A stretch of DNA of 36,378 nt, taken from NCBI GenBank assembly GCA_945860595.1, contig CAMAQV010000029.1, positions 1-36,378 of the forward strand, written 5' to 3'. The translations under genes were made by a program, and so were the position numbers. Below, piece after piece: positions 16,870 through 26,800 of the stretch. The DNA comes from Comamonas sp. lk. GTDB taxonomy: Bacteria > Pseudomonadota > Gammaproteobacteria > Burkholderiales > Burkholderiaceae_C. Within the stretch, counting starts at the first letter, position 1. Each line of letters opens with the position of its first letter. The notes under the pieces are model-generated. The model was not told the DNA's origin and ran no database searches. It saw only the letters and a list, made by a program, of their open reading frames with translations.

Positions 16870-17661
16870 TCAGGCGGCGGCGGGCTTGCCCACGGTTTGC
16901 ATCCAGCCCAGACCGGCTTCGGTGGTGGTGGCCGGCTTGTATTCGCAGCCAATCCAGCCGCTGTAGCCCAGCTTGTCCAGGTGCGCAAACACAAACGCGT
17001 CGTCGAGTTCCCCTGTGCCGGGCTCGTGCCGTCCGGGGTTGGCGGCGGTCTGGATGTGGGCGATGCGCGCGAGGTGCTTGGACAGCGTGGCGCAGATCTC
17101 GCCCTCGGTGCGCTGCGCATGGTAGATGTCGTATTGCACAAACAGGTTGTCCGCGCCGACCTCGTCGATCAGGCTCAGCGCCTGGTCGGTGCGGTTGAGG
17201 TAGAAGCCGGGGATGTCATAGCTGTTGATCGGCTCGACCAGCAGGCGCAAACCCGCGTCTTGCAGGGCCGCAGCCGCAAAGCGCAGGTTCTCCACCAGGG
17301 TCTGGCGCATATCGGCTTCGCTGGCGCCGCCCGGGCGTTTGCCGGCCAGGCAGTTGAGTTGGGGCACACCCAGTGCCTTGGCATAGCCAATAGCCCGGGG
17401 CACCCCGGCGCGGAACTCGGCCACGCGCTGGGGGTCGCAGGCCATGCCCCGGTCGCCCGCGTCCCAGTCACCGGCCGGCAGGTTGTGCAGCACCAGTTGC
17501 AGCCCGTGGCGGTCGAGCAGGGCGCGGATCTCTGTGGCCTCAAAGGCATAGGGAAACAGAAACTCCACTGCGCTGAAACCGGCCGCAGCGGCACGCTCAA
17601 AGCGCTCCAAAAACGGTACTTCGGTGAACAGCATGGTCAGGTTGGCGGCAAAACGGGGCAT
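16870..17661 (-). CDS. hyi: Hydroxypyruvate isomerase
   Basis: A 263-residue TIM-barrel isomerase of the xylose-isomerase-like superfamily, which interconverts hydroxypyruvate and tartronate semialdehyde. The metal and catalytic positions of the Hyi family are visible: the first glutamate in LLVEPINSYDIPG, the aspartate in VQYDIYHAQR, the stretch HIQTAANPGRHEPG, and the last glutamate in GCEYKP. I chose the ATG at 17661 because family sequence begins there (PRFAANLTMLFTE); a longer in-frame start reaches back into the gcl gene and adds arginine/proline-rich residues. It starts about 35 bases after gcl. Confidence 0.94.
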   Translation of the reverse strand: MPRFAANLTMLFTEVPFLERFERAAAAGFSAVEFLFPYAFEATEIRALLDRHGLQLVLHNLPAGDWDAGDRGMACDPQRVAEFRAGVPRAIGYAKALGVPQLNCLAGKRPGGASEADMRQTLVENLRFAAAALQDAGLRLLVEPINSYDIPGFYLNRTDQALSLIDEVGADNLFVQYDIYHAQRTEGEICATLSKHLARIAHIQTAANPGRHEPGTGELDDAFVFAHLDKLGYSGWIGCEYKPATTTEAGLGWMQTVGKPAAA

Positions 17662-17696
17662 GGTCTGGTCTTTCAAAACAAAAAGGTCGGGCCTAC

Positions 17697-19487
17697 TTAT
17701 TCCAGCAGTCCGGCAGCTACCAGGCCTTCGCGGCCTTCGGGGTGCAGGCACACCACGTCGTCGAACTCGGTGATCGCGTTGATCTCAGTGCCCATGGCGA
17801 TATTGGTCACCTTCTCCAAAATTACCTCCACCACCACCGGCGTGCGCAGTGTATGGGCCAGGGTTTGCGCTTCACGCAGCGTGGACTGCAACTTGGCCGG
17901 GTCGGTTACCCGCAGCGCCTTGCAGCCCAGGCCCTCGACCACGGCGTGGTGGTCCACGCCATAGCCTTGCAACTCGGGGTCGCTCACGTTCTGGTTGTCA
18001 AAAGCCAGTTGTACGCAGTAGTCCATCTCAAAGCCGCGCTGTGCCTGGCGGATCAGACCCAGGTAGCTGTTGTTCACCAGCACATGCACATAGGGCAGGC
18101 GGAACTGCGCGCCCACGGCCAGCTCCTCAATCAGAAACTGAAAGTCGTAGTCACCCGACAAACCAACCACGGTGGCCGTGGGGTTTGCCGCCACCACACC
18201 CAGCGCTGCCGGGATCGTCCAGCCCAACGGGCCGGCCTGGCCACAGTTGATCCACTGGCGCGGGCCGTAAACGTGCAGGAACTGCGCCCCCGCAATTTGG
18301 CTCAGGCCAATGGTGGACACGTAAATGGTGTTGCGGCCGAAGGCGGCGTTCATCTCCTGGTACACGCGCTGCGGTTTGATCGGCATATCGTCGAAATCAG
18401 TCTTGCGCTGCATCAGCTTTTTGCGCTCGGCGCAGCGGGCGGACCAGTCGGCATAGTCCTTCCACTGTCCGGCCGCCTTACGCTCGCGCGCCGCTTGCAC
18501 AAACAACTCCAGCGCCGCTTTGGCGTCGCTCACGATGCCCAGATCCGGGTTGAAGACGCGCCCGATTTGCGTGGCCTCGATGTCCACATGTACGAACTTG
18601 CGGCCTTGGGTGTACACGTCGACCGAGCCGGTGTGCCGGTTGGCCCAGCGGTTGCCAATGCCCAGCACAAAGTCGCTGGCCAGCAGCGTGGCGTTGCCGT
18701 AGCGGTGGCTGGTCTGCAGGCCGCACATACCGGCCATCAGCGGGTGGTCATCAGGAATGCTGCCCCAGGCCATCAGCGTGGGAATCACCGGCACGCCGGT
18801 GAGCTCGGCAAACTCCACCAGCAAGTCGCTGGCGTCGGCGTTGATGATGCCGCCACCAGCCACGATCAAGGGCTTCTCGGCAGCCAGCAACATGTCCAGC
18901 GCCTTGTCGATTTGGTGGCGGTGCGCACGCGGCTTGTAGACCTCCAGCGGTTCGTAGCTGTCGATGTCAAATTCGATCTCGGCCAGTTGCACATCAATCG
19001 GCAGGTCGATCAGCACCGGGCCGGGGCGGCCCGAGCGCATGACGTGAAAGGCCTGCTGGAACACGCGTGGCACCAGCGCCGGCTCCCGCACCGTCACGGC
19101 CCATTTGGTCACGGGTTTGGCAATGGCCTCAATGTCCACTGCCTGAAAATCTTCCTTGTACATGCGCGCCCGTGGAGCCTGGCCAGTGATGCACAAAATC
19201 GGAATGCTGTCGGCAATCGCTGAGTACAGGCCGGTAATCATGTCGGTGCCCGCCGGGCCGCTGGTACCAATACACACGCCAATGTTCCCGGGCCGCGCCC
19301 GCGTGAAGCCCTCGGCCATGTGCGATGCGCCTTCCACGTGCCGCGCCAGCACATGGTCGATGGATTGGCGGGCGCGCAGTTGCGCGTACAAAGGGTTGAT
19401 GGCTGCGCCGGGCACGCCAAAGGCCTGGGTAATGCCTTCTTTTTCCATCACAAGCACAGCTGCCATCGCGGCTTTCATCTTGGCCAT
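17697..19487 (-). CDS. gcl: Glyoxylate carboligase (tartronate-semialdehyde synthase)
   Basis: A 596-residue thiamine-diphosphate and FAD enzyme that joins two glyoxylates to tartronate semialdehyde and CO2. Full family length. At the position where almost all thiamine-diphosphate enzymes have a catalytic glutamate it has V51 ([15 protein letters not shown]), the diagnostic feature of Gcl. The cofactor motif [32 protein letters not shown] (positions about 440-471) has the GDX start and NN end. A strong AAAGGAG precedes the ATG. It is first gene of the operon and divergent from the LysR regulator, with a T-N11-A dyad between. Confidence 0.97.
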   Translation of the reverse strand: MAKMKAAMAAVLVMEKEGITQAFGVPGAAINPLYAQLRARQSIDHVLARHVEGASHMAEGFTRARPGNIGVCIGTSGPAGTDMITGLYSAIADSIPILCITGQAPRARMYKEDFQAVDIEAIAKPVTKWAVTVREPALVPRVFQQAFHVMRSGRPGPVLIDLPIDVQLAEIEFDIDSYEPLEVYKPRAHRHQIDKALDMLLAAEKPLIVAGGGIINADASDLLVEFAELTGVPVIPTLMAWGSIPDDHPLMAGMCGLQTSHRYGNATLLASDFVLGIGNRWANRHTGSVDVYTQGRKFVHVDIEATQIGRVFNPDLGIVSDAKAALELFVQAARERKAAGQWKDYADWSARCAERKKLMQRKTDFDDMPIKPQRVYQEMNAAFGRNTIYVSTIGLSQIAGAQFLHVYGPRQWINCGQAGPLGWTIPAALGVVAANPTATVVGLSGDYDFQFLIEELAVGAQFRLPYVHVLVNNSYLGLIRQAQRGFEMDYCVQLAFDNQNVSDPELQGYGVDHHAVVEGLGCKALRVTDPAKLQSTLREAQTLAHTLRTPVVVEVILEKVTNIAMGTEINAITEFDDVVCLHPEGREGLVAAGLLE

Positions 19488-19579
19488 ACGTTCTCCTTTT
19501 GCGGGTTAGGAATCAAACAGATAAGTCAATCGTCGGGCTTTGCGGCGCTTTCGGGAACGGGTGCCCGCAGCATTTGGCT

Positions 19580-19596
19580 TATTCCGTTTTGGAATA
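19580..19596. promoter_or_regulatory. LysR-type T-N11-A dyad between gcl and its regulator
   Basis: TATTCC, 5 bases, GGAATA: a perfect 6-bp dyad that contains the T-N11-A signature of LysR binding sites. It lies 30 bases before the regulator's GTG and about 90 bases before the gcl ATG, where autoregulation and activation of the divergent operon would be expected. Inference from position and symmetry. Confidence 0.65.
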
Positions 19597-19626
19597 GCAT
19601 CGGGCTTTTGGCTATGAGGAGCTGCT

Positions 19627-20541
19627 GTGGAACGCATCCAGGCTATTCGTTTGTTTGTGCGCATCGTCGACCTGGGCTCGTTCAGCAAGGCGGCCACCGA
19701 GATGCACATCGGCCAGCCTGCCGCCACGAAACAGATCGGGCGCATGGAAGCGCAGCTGGGCGCGCGCCTGCTCTACCGCAGCACACGCGGCGTCAGCCCC
19801 ACCGAAATCGGCCTGCGCTATTACGAGAAGTGCAAGCTGATTTCGCAGCATGTCGAAGAGGCCGAATCCGTCAGCGCACTGCTGCAAACCCAGTTGCAGG
19901 GCGCCCTCAAAATCAGCACCTCGGTGGCCTTCGGGCGGCGCATCATGGCGCCGCTGACCATGCAGTTCATGGACATGAACCCCGGCTTACAGGTCGAGCT
20001 GCACTGCGACGACAGCTACGTCAACCTGATCGAGCAGGGCGTGGACGTGGCCATCCGCATGGGTCGTTTGGCCGATTCGGGCCTGGGCTCGCGCCACCTG
20101 GGCCTCAACCCCTGGACCATCGTCGCTGCGCCCGCGTATTTGCAAGCCCACGGCACACCGAAGATTCCGCAGGACCTGGGCAAACACACCGCCCTGATTT
20201 ACAGCACCGTGCAGGGCGATGCCCGCTGGCAGCTCAGCGGCGCAAAGGGCAAAACGGTGTCAGTCGCAGTGCGCGGCGCTTTGCGCTCCAACAACCTGTC
20301 CATGCTGCTCATGGCCGCGCGCAAAGGCATGGGCATTGCCGCCGTGCCGCGCTATGTGGCGCAGGAGTCGCTCAACACCGGTGCCGTGCTCAGTGTGTTG
20401 GACGATTGGCAACTGCCGCAGCAGGAAATCCACGCCGTCTTTCCCTCACCGCGCATGCTCCCGGCCAAAGTGACCCAGTTCATCGCATGGTTGGAGGGGC
20501 AGTTTGACCAGGACTGGTGGGCGCGTAAGGATTTGGCATAA
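19627..20541 (+). CDS. LysR-family regulator, probably of the gcl-hyi-glxR operon
   Basis: A 304-residue LysR-type regulator. The N-terminal helix-turn-helix covers about residues 1-60 (LFVRIVDLGSFSKAATEMHIGQPAATKQIGRMEAQLGARLLYRSTRG). The effector domain begins near residue 91 (GALKISTSVAFGRRIMAPL). It starts at GTG with AGGAG 8 bases upstream. Being divergent from gcl with a dyad between them, it probably controls glyoxylate use, with glyoxylate or a purine/glycolate breakdown product as likely effector; that is inference. Protein details suggest the group that recognises aromatic or organic acids, but no ligand can be read from sequence. Confidence 0.9.
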   Translation: MERIQAIRLFVRIVDLGSFSKAATEMHIGQPAATKQIGRMEAQLGARLLYRSTRGVSPTEIGLRYYEKCKLISQHVEEAESVSALLQTQLQGALKISTSVAFGRRIMAPLTMQFMDMNPGLQVELHCDDSYVNLIEQGVDVAIRMGRLADSGLGSRHLGLNPWTIVAAPAYLQAHGTPKIPQDLGKHTALIYSTVQGDARWQLSGAKGKTVSVAVRGALRSNNLSMLLMAARKGMGIAAVPRYVAQESLNTGAVLSVLDDWQLPQQEIHAVFPSPRMLPAKVTQFIAWLEGQFDQDWWARKDLA

Positions 20542-20561
20542 GCGCAGAGGCTCTTGCCATA

Positions 20562-20590
20562 TCGCCATTAGTGGGCGAATTTTCTTGGAT
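20562..20590 (+). terminator. Weak terminator-like hairpin after the LysR gene
   Basis: TCGCC (20562-20566) can pair with GGCGA (20574-20578), followed by ATTTTCTTGGATTTT. The stem is only 5 bp and the U tract is broken, so this is a weak candidate for separating the regulator from the giant gene. Confidence 0.3.
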
Positions 20591-20658
20591 TTTCCGGGCT
20601 GCCTAGCTTCACAACAACTATATGTTTAGTTAATTTGGCAAAGTTACACCTGATGTGT

Positions 20659-20686
20659 TTGACTTTGCGCAAATCATTCGTACAGT
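20659..20686 (+). promoter_or_regulatory. Candidate sigma-70 promoter for the giant adhesin gene
   Basis: TTGACT (20659-20664), 16 bases, TACAGT (20681-20686). This would start transcription near 20693 and leave a leader of about 200 bases before the ATG at 20900. An AT-rich stretch with a 5-bp dyad AACTA/TAGTT (20616-20631) lies just upstream and could hold a regulator site. Confidence 0.45.
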
Positions 20687-20702
20687 GAAGGAGGGGCAGC
20701 GT

Positions 20703-20722
20703 GCCCAGCGTGTTTGCTGGGC
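20703..20722 (+). other. Stem-loop in the leader of the giant gene
   Basis: GCCCAGC and GCTGGGC form a perfect 7-bp stem with a 6-base loop (two more pairs are possible with a G-U). It lies early in the roughly 200-base leader. No U tract follows directly, so it is not a standard terminator. It could protect the long message or take part in control. Confidence 0.45.
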
Positions 20723-20899
20723 GCCGCACATACTTTTTCGTTGGAAAACACCGTGACCATCACCCTTGGCAGGGGTCCGTCAGGGCCCGGGCTGTTGATT
20801 ACATCGATGTCGGACGCTTGTTGTAAGCCTGTCCAGGGTCTTACGCGACCCGGCACCGTGGGTGCGCGTGCGGTGCGGCCAGGGGGCAAACGCTAGCCC

Positions 20900-23800
20900 A
20901 TGGCCACGAGCGCCGTCACCACCGACCTGACGGTCCTGACGACCGCACAGTTTGTTGCGCTCGGTTCAGCGCAAATCGCGGGCTTGACCACGCAGCAAGT
21001 CGCATCACTGCGCACCGATTTCGCCAAGCTTCTGGCCAGCTCGCAAGTCGCGGCGCTGGACACCACCCAAGTAGCCGCCCTCCAAGCCCAAAGCCTGGCC
21101 GCCTTCGGCACCCAGCAAATCGCCGCCTTGAACGCTGCCGACATGGCCGCGCTCAGCACCACCCAACTGGTGGCCATGACCAGCGGACAGTTTGCCGCCA
21201 TCAACATCCCCCAGCTCGCCGCGCTGAGCACGGGGCAAATCGCAGCGTTGGAGGGCGTTGACCTCGCCGCTCTGAGCAGCGCTGTCTTTAAGACCCTTTC
21301 GCTACAGCAAACTGCCGCACTGAGCGCCACACAAATAGCAGCACTGCGCGCCGATCAGCGCGCCGTGCTTAAGACGGTGATTGAGGGCATCAGCACCAGC
21401 CAATTCGCCAAACTCAGCACCAGCCAGATTGCTGCGCTCAACACCGACCAAGTTGCCAAGCTCAGCAGCGAGTACGTCCGGGCGCTCACCACCGTGCAAA
21501 TCGGTGCCTTCGAGCGCGAAGACCTGCAAGCCCTCAGCACTACCAGCATCGCCGCCCTGCAAACCAGCGTCATCGCCGCCATGGGCACGGCCGCCTTGCG
21601 CACCTTGTCGTATGAACAGGCCAAAGCGTTTTCAGACCAGCAAATCGCATCGCTGCGCGAGGACCAGAAAAAAGAAGTCAACGTCCGCGCTACCACCAAC
21701 CTGAACGCCCTCACCACAGCCCAGTTCGCCGCACTCACGCCAGCCCAAATCGCTGCCTTGACCACCCAGCAAGTGGCCACCTTGCGCACCGACTTTGTGC
21801 GCGCACTCACCACCACCCAAGTCCCGGCGATCCAGACCGAAGACCTTGCGCTGCTGGCCACCACATCCCTGCAACTGCTCAGCCCCAGCCAAATCGGCGC
21901 GCTTACTCCGGCTGAGGTTGCGGCGCTCACCATTGCGCAAATCAGCGCATTGATGACCGGGCAGGTGCAGGCGGTGAGCAGCGCGGGGATTGCGGCGATC
22001 ACGGTGGCGGAGATGGTGGCCATGACAACCGCGCAGGTTAGCGCGCTGACGACTGCGCAGGTTCAGGCCATCAGTACGCAGAGTCTTGCTTCGATGGAAA
22101 GTGGGGATTTGCGGGCGATGACTACGGCGCAGATTGCGGCGTTGACGACGGGGCAAATACTTGGTTTGGTACCCGTAAGGGTTGATGGGTCAATTGTTGT
22201 GGCGGGCGTTGCTTCTGCAAGCCTGGATGGTCAGATCAACCAGACGGGGCAAGATAGATTTATCGCCAGGTACGCGGCAGACGGCAGCAAGATATGGTCT
22301 AAGTTAATTGGTGCTGACATTTGGTACCCGGTGAATGCAACGCAAATGGGATCCGTTGGCGTGGTACTGGCCGGAGGATCTACCCCCGTTGGTCTAGATG
22401 GACAGAAGAACGCCGGAGGTAGAGACGGGTTCTTAACGAAGTATGCGCCGGACGGCACTTTACTTTGGACTAAGCTGATGGGCGGTCCTGAAATCGATGG
22501 AATTTTCTCCAGCCACTTGGCAATCGATGGATCAGTCATCGCCAGCGGATACACCAACGATGCGAGTTTTGATGGGCAAACCAGCGTCGGCTATTGGAAT
22601 GGTTTCCTGACCAAGTACGACACGGACGGAACCAGACTCTGGACCAGAGTCATTGGTGGCAGTGGTTACGACGACATTGAGGCCACTCAAATCTTGGCAA
22701 ATGGTGCGGTTTTAGTGGGAGGAGTTACCACAGGGGGCCTGGATGGTTTAGGCGTTAATGGAGGACAGGACGCGTTCCTCACCCAGTACACCTCGGAAGG
22801 TGTGCGGGAGTGGACCCGCCTGATTGGCGGCAGCGGTCACGAAGCCCTGTTTTTCACCCGAGTGGGTGTTGATGGAGCGGCCATTGCGAGTGGGCCTACC
22901 GATGGCAATATTGACGGGCTAGTCAACGCGGGGGGGTGGGACGGGTTCCTTACCAAGTACTCCGCCGATGGCGCCCGGCTATGGACAACGTTGATTGGCG
23001 GAAGTGGTCGAGATTATGTTAATTCGACAGAGATTGGAGCTGACGGCACTGTGGTGGTGGGTGGCGTTACGGAAAGTAATCTAGACGATCAAACTAGCCA
23101 TGGCGGAGCTGATGGATTTATTACCAAGTACGCTGCGAATGGAACCAGAATTTGGACCAGGTTGATTGGCACCGCCGGCAACGATGAAATCCAGTTTTCC
23201 CAAATCGCGGCGGATGGCTCAATTGTTGTGGTCGGTACCACGTCGGGCAACCTCGACGGACTGGTGGACACCACTGGTCGAGAGAACTTGGACTTCATTT
23301 CAAAGTACTCCACAGACGGCAATAGGGTCTGGACGCGTTTGATCGGCACTGGCGGGTCGGATTGGATCTCCGCAGTTCGCATGGGTGCCGATGGCTCGGT
23401 GACATTGTCAGGGACCACCACTGCACAGCTGAATGGTCAAACCAATATTGGAGCATACGACGGCTTTTTGACCAAGTACGATGCGGATGGCAACCGTTTA
23501 TGGACGACGAGGATCGGGAGTACCAGCGATGATTGGACTACCTCAATGCAGCTGGCAAATGCCGGTGCTGCCGCAACTTTGTCGCTCACCACCACCCAAA
23601 TCACCGCCCTAACCCCCACCCAAATCAACGCCCTAGGCGCTGCCAACCTGATGTCCGGCTTCGCCACAGACCAGGTCGCAGCCCTTACCACCACCCAAAT
23701 CAGCGGCCTGAGCACCGCCAGCGCCAGCGGCCTCAGCGCTGCGCAGTTTGCAGTGCTCAGCACCACGCAGGTCATGGCGATTGCGACTGCCAACATGGCC

Positions 23801-26800
23801 GCGCTGACTACGGCCGAAGTGGTGGCCTTCACCGTGCCGCAGATAGGCGCCTTGAGTGCCGCGCAGGTCGCCGCAATCAACGCGCCGGGCGTTGCCGCCA
23901 TGCAGACGGCGGATCTGGTGGCGCTGTCCACGGGCCAGATGGCTGCGCTCACCGCCCGGCAAATCAACGCCTTGCAAGCGCCCCAGGTCGCGGCGCTCAG
24001 TGCGGCCCAGGTCGCGGGCTTGTCCGCTGCGCAGTTTGCGGCGCTCAACACCGCCGCCCTCAATATCCTGAGCACCGCGCAGTTCCAGGCGCTGAGCACC
24101 GCACAGGCCGCAGCGCTCACCACACTGCAAGTCGCCAACCTAGAGTCCGCCGATTTCGCCGCCCTGGGCACCGCCCAGATCGCCGTGCTGAGCACCGCCG
24201 ACATGGCGGTGTTGAGCAGGGCGGAGATGGTGGCCATGAACACCGCGCAGGTGATTGCTCTGAGTACCGCGCAGGTTCAGGCCATCAGCACGCAAAGCCT
24301 GGCTGCGATGGAGAATGTGGACTTGCGGGCTATGACGACTGCGCAGGTTGCGGCGTTGACGAACGCGCAGGTGGTGGGGTTGGTGCCGATTAAACCAGTA
24401 GCGGATAACTCGGTATTCGTTGGCGGCTACACCGACGGCAGCTTGGATGGTGAAACTAACAGCGGCAACTGGGACGGATTTATAGCTAAATACGGCGCTG
24501 ACGGAACGCGCCTTTGGACGCGATTGATTGGCACCAGTGGCATCGAGCACATCACTGCGATTGATACAAGTAGAGACGGCTCGGTTGTGGTCATCGGAGA
24601 TACCAACGGCAACTTGGATGGCCAGATCAGTAATGGGGGATCGGACGGATTCCTAGCCAAGTACAGCGCGGATGGAACCCGACTTTGGGCTCGGCAGATT
24701 GGCACCAGCGGGAGCGAATTGATCACCTCCACCGCAACGAATAACGACGGCTCGGTGATGGTCGGGGGGCACACCACTGGAAACTTGGATGGTGAGGCCA
24801 ATAACGGTGGGAAAGACGGATTTCTTACAAAGTTCAGCGCGGACGGAACGCGGCTGTGGACTCGACTAGTTGGCACCAGTGGGGATGAGGAGATCAAGTT
24901 CATCAAAACGGCCAGTGATGGCTCGGTGCTGGTAAGCAGTGGCGGCTTGCTTGCCAAATACAGCGCCGACGGTACCCAAATATGGACATCGATGGGGTTA
25001 ATTGCCGGCGATTGGATAAACCCAGTTGTAACGATAAGCGACGGCTCGATCTTTGTTAGTGGGACTAAATACGGCGGCAATGATGGTTACGACGGATTCC
25101 TGACTAAATTCAGCGCTGACGGTGATCTTCAATGGAATCGGCTCATTGGTACGCAGGTGAACGACTTTGTAACTAGTGCAACCGTCACAGATGGTGCGGT
25201 AGTGGTCGGGGGCTTTACCGCTGGCAATTTGGAAAGCGGGGGAGCCAGTAATGCTGGTGGCTGGGACGGGTTTCTAGCTAAGTACAACTTGGACGGAACC
25301 AAGTTGTGGACACGGATGATTGGTACTTACAGCACAGACTATGTGCATTCCACTACAGCCACTAGCGATGGCTCGATAGTGGCGACAGGGACTGCCCCGG
25401 GGTACGCAGATGGTTACAGGCACGGATCTCTGACCAAGTACAGTTCAGATGGGGCACTGCAATGGAAGCAGCTCATTGCAGTTGGGCTAACTGACGATCT
25501 AATGTATTCCGTCAACGCCAGTGACAACGCCACCTTTGTCAGCGGGGAAACATTTTTTGCTTCGGCCCACCCCGGTGCTTGGGGCGGCGTTCTAGCCAAA
25601 GTCGATTCAGATGGCAAGCTTCTTTGGACAACATTGGTAGGGTCTAACTCAAGCGACTGGATCACGTCAATGCAGTTGTCTAAGGCCAGCGCTGCGCCGC
25701 CCTTGTCGTTCACCACCACCCAAACCGCCGCCCTAACCGCTACCCAAATAAATGCCTTGGGCTCCGCTGGCCTCATGGAGAGTTTCGCCACCGACCAGGT
25801 CGCCGCCCTCACCACCGCCCAGATCAGCGCCCTCAGCACCGCCAGCGCCAGCGGCCTGAGCGCCGCGCAGTTTGTCTCTCTCAGCACCGCACAGGTCGTG
25901 GCTATCACCACCGCCAACGTGGCTGCGTTGACCACCGCCGAGGCTGTGGCGCTGACGCTTGCGCAGTTGGCGGTGTTGGCCACGGCGCAGGTGGCGGCTA
26001 TCAATACGGCCGGTATCGCCAGCATGGAGACGTCGGATCTGGTGACGCTGTCGGCAAGCCAGTTTGCTGCGCTCAGCGCCCGGCAAATCAACGCCTTGCA
26101 GGCCTGGCAAGTGGCTGCGCTCAGCACCGCGCAAATCGCGGGCTTGTCCACCACACAAATTGCGGCCCTGGCCACGGGCAGCCTGAACGCGCTGAGCACT
26201 GCGCAGGTGCAGCTCTTGTCCACAGCGCAGGTCCGCGCCTTCACGCTGGACCAGGTGGCGAATCTGGAAATCAGCGACTTTGCCGCCCTGAACACCGCCC
26301 AGGTTTCCGCCTTGGGCACGACGGGCATTGCGGCTATCACCACAGCCCAGGCCGCCGCATTGACCACCGCCCAGGTCGCACAAGGCCTGAGCACCGCGCA
26401 AGTAGCCGCCTTGGAAAACCGCGATCTGCTGGCGCTGCGTGCGGACAGCCTGCGCGCTTTGCAGGCGGGCCAGGTGGGTGCTTTGCGCGCCGATCAGCTC
26501 AACGCCCTGGGCACCGTGACACAACGCAGCGGTGCGGTGATGGGCGAGGCAGCCTGGACCGCCACAGACCTGCGCATCAACGGCGTGGCGGTTGACGCCG
26601 CAGGCAGCGCCAAAGACCTGGCAGATGCGATTAACAACAAATCTTCTATTACCGGTGTGGTAGCGAGTGCCAGGGCAACGGTCTCGTCGGGCAGATCCTT
26701 GGTGCCCGACGATGGCGAGGACAGGGGTAGCAGCCTGGCGGTCACCGGATTTGATGCCAACGGGCATTTCTACCAACTCGTTGCCAACACGTCCATTACG

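Noticed and set aside
20714..20896. 60-codon frame from a TTG, in the same phase as the giant gene and ending at the TAG 3 bases before its ATG
   Set aside because: No ribosome site at 20714, no signal-peptide character, and it would need stop-codon read-through to extend the giant protein.
20750..20899. Possible c-di-GMP riboswitch in the leader of the giant gene
   Set aside because: The leader is GC-rich and can form hairpins, but I could not align the conserved riboswitch core; no claim is justified.
20939..22168. 24-base periodicity suggestive of a CRISPR array
   Set aside because: The units are in-frame 8-codon repeats with varied sequence and no spacers; there are no cas genes.
23437..24243. 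Long minus-strand open frame of 268 codons inside octad block 2
   Set aside because: It is the antisense of the 8-residue repeat; biased codons of the repeat keep stops away. The plus-strand frame is continuous and makes recognisable domains. The same holds for minus frames at 20893-21330, 21355-22023, 25414-26394 and 35830-36357.
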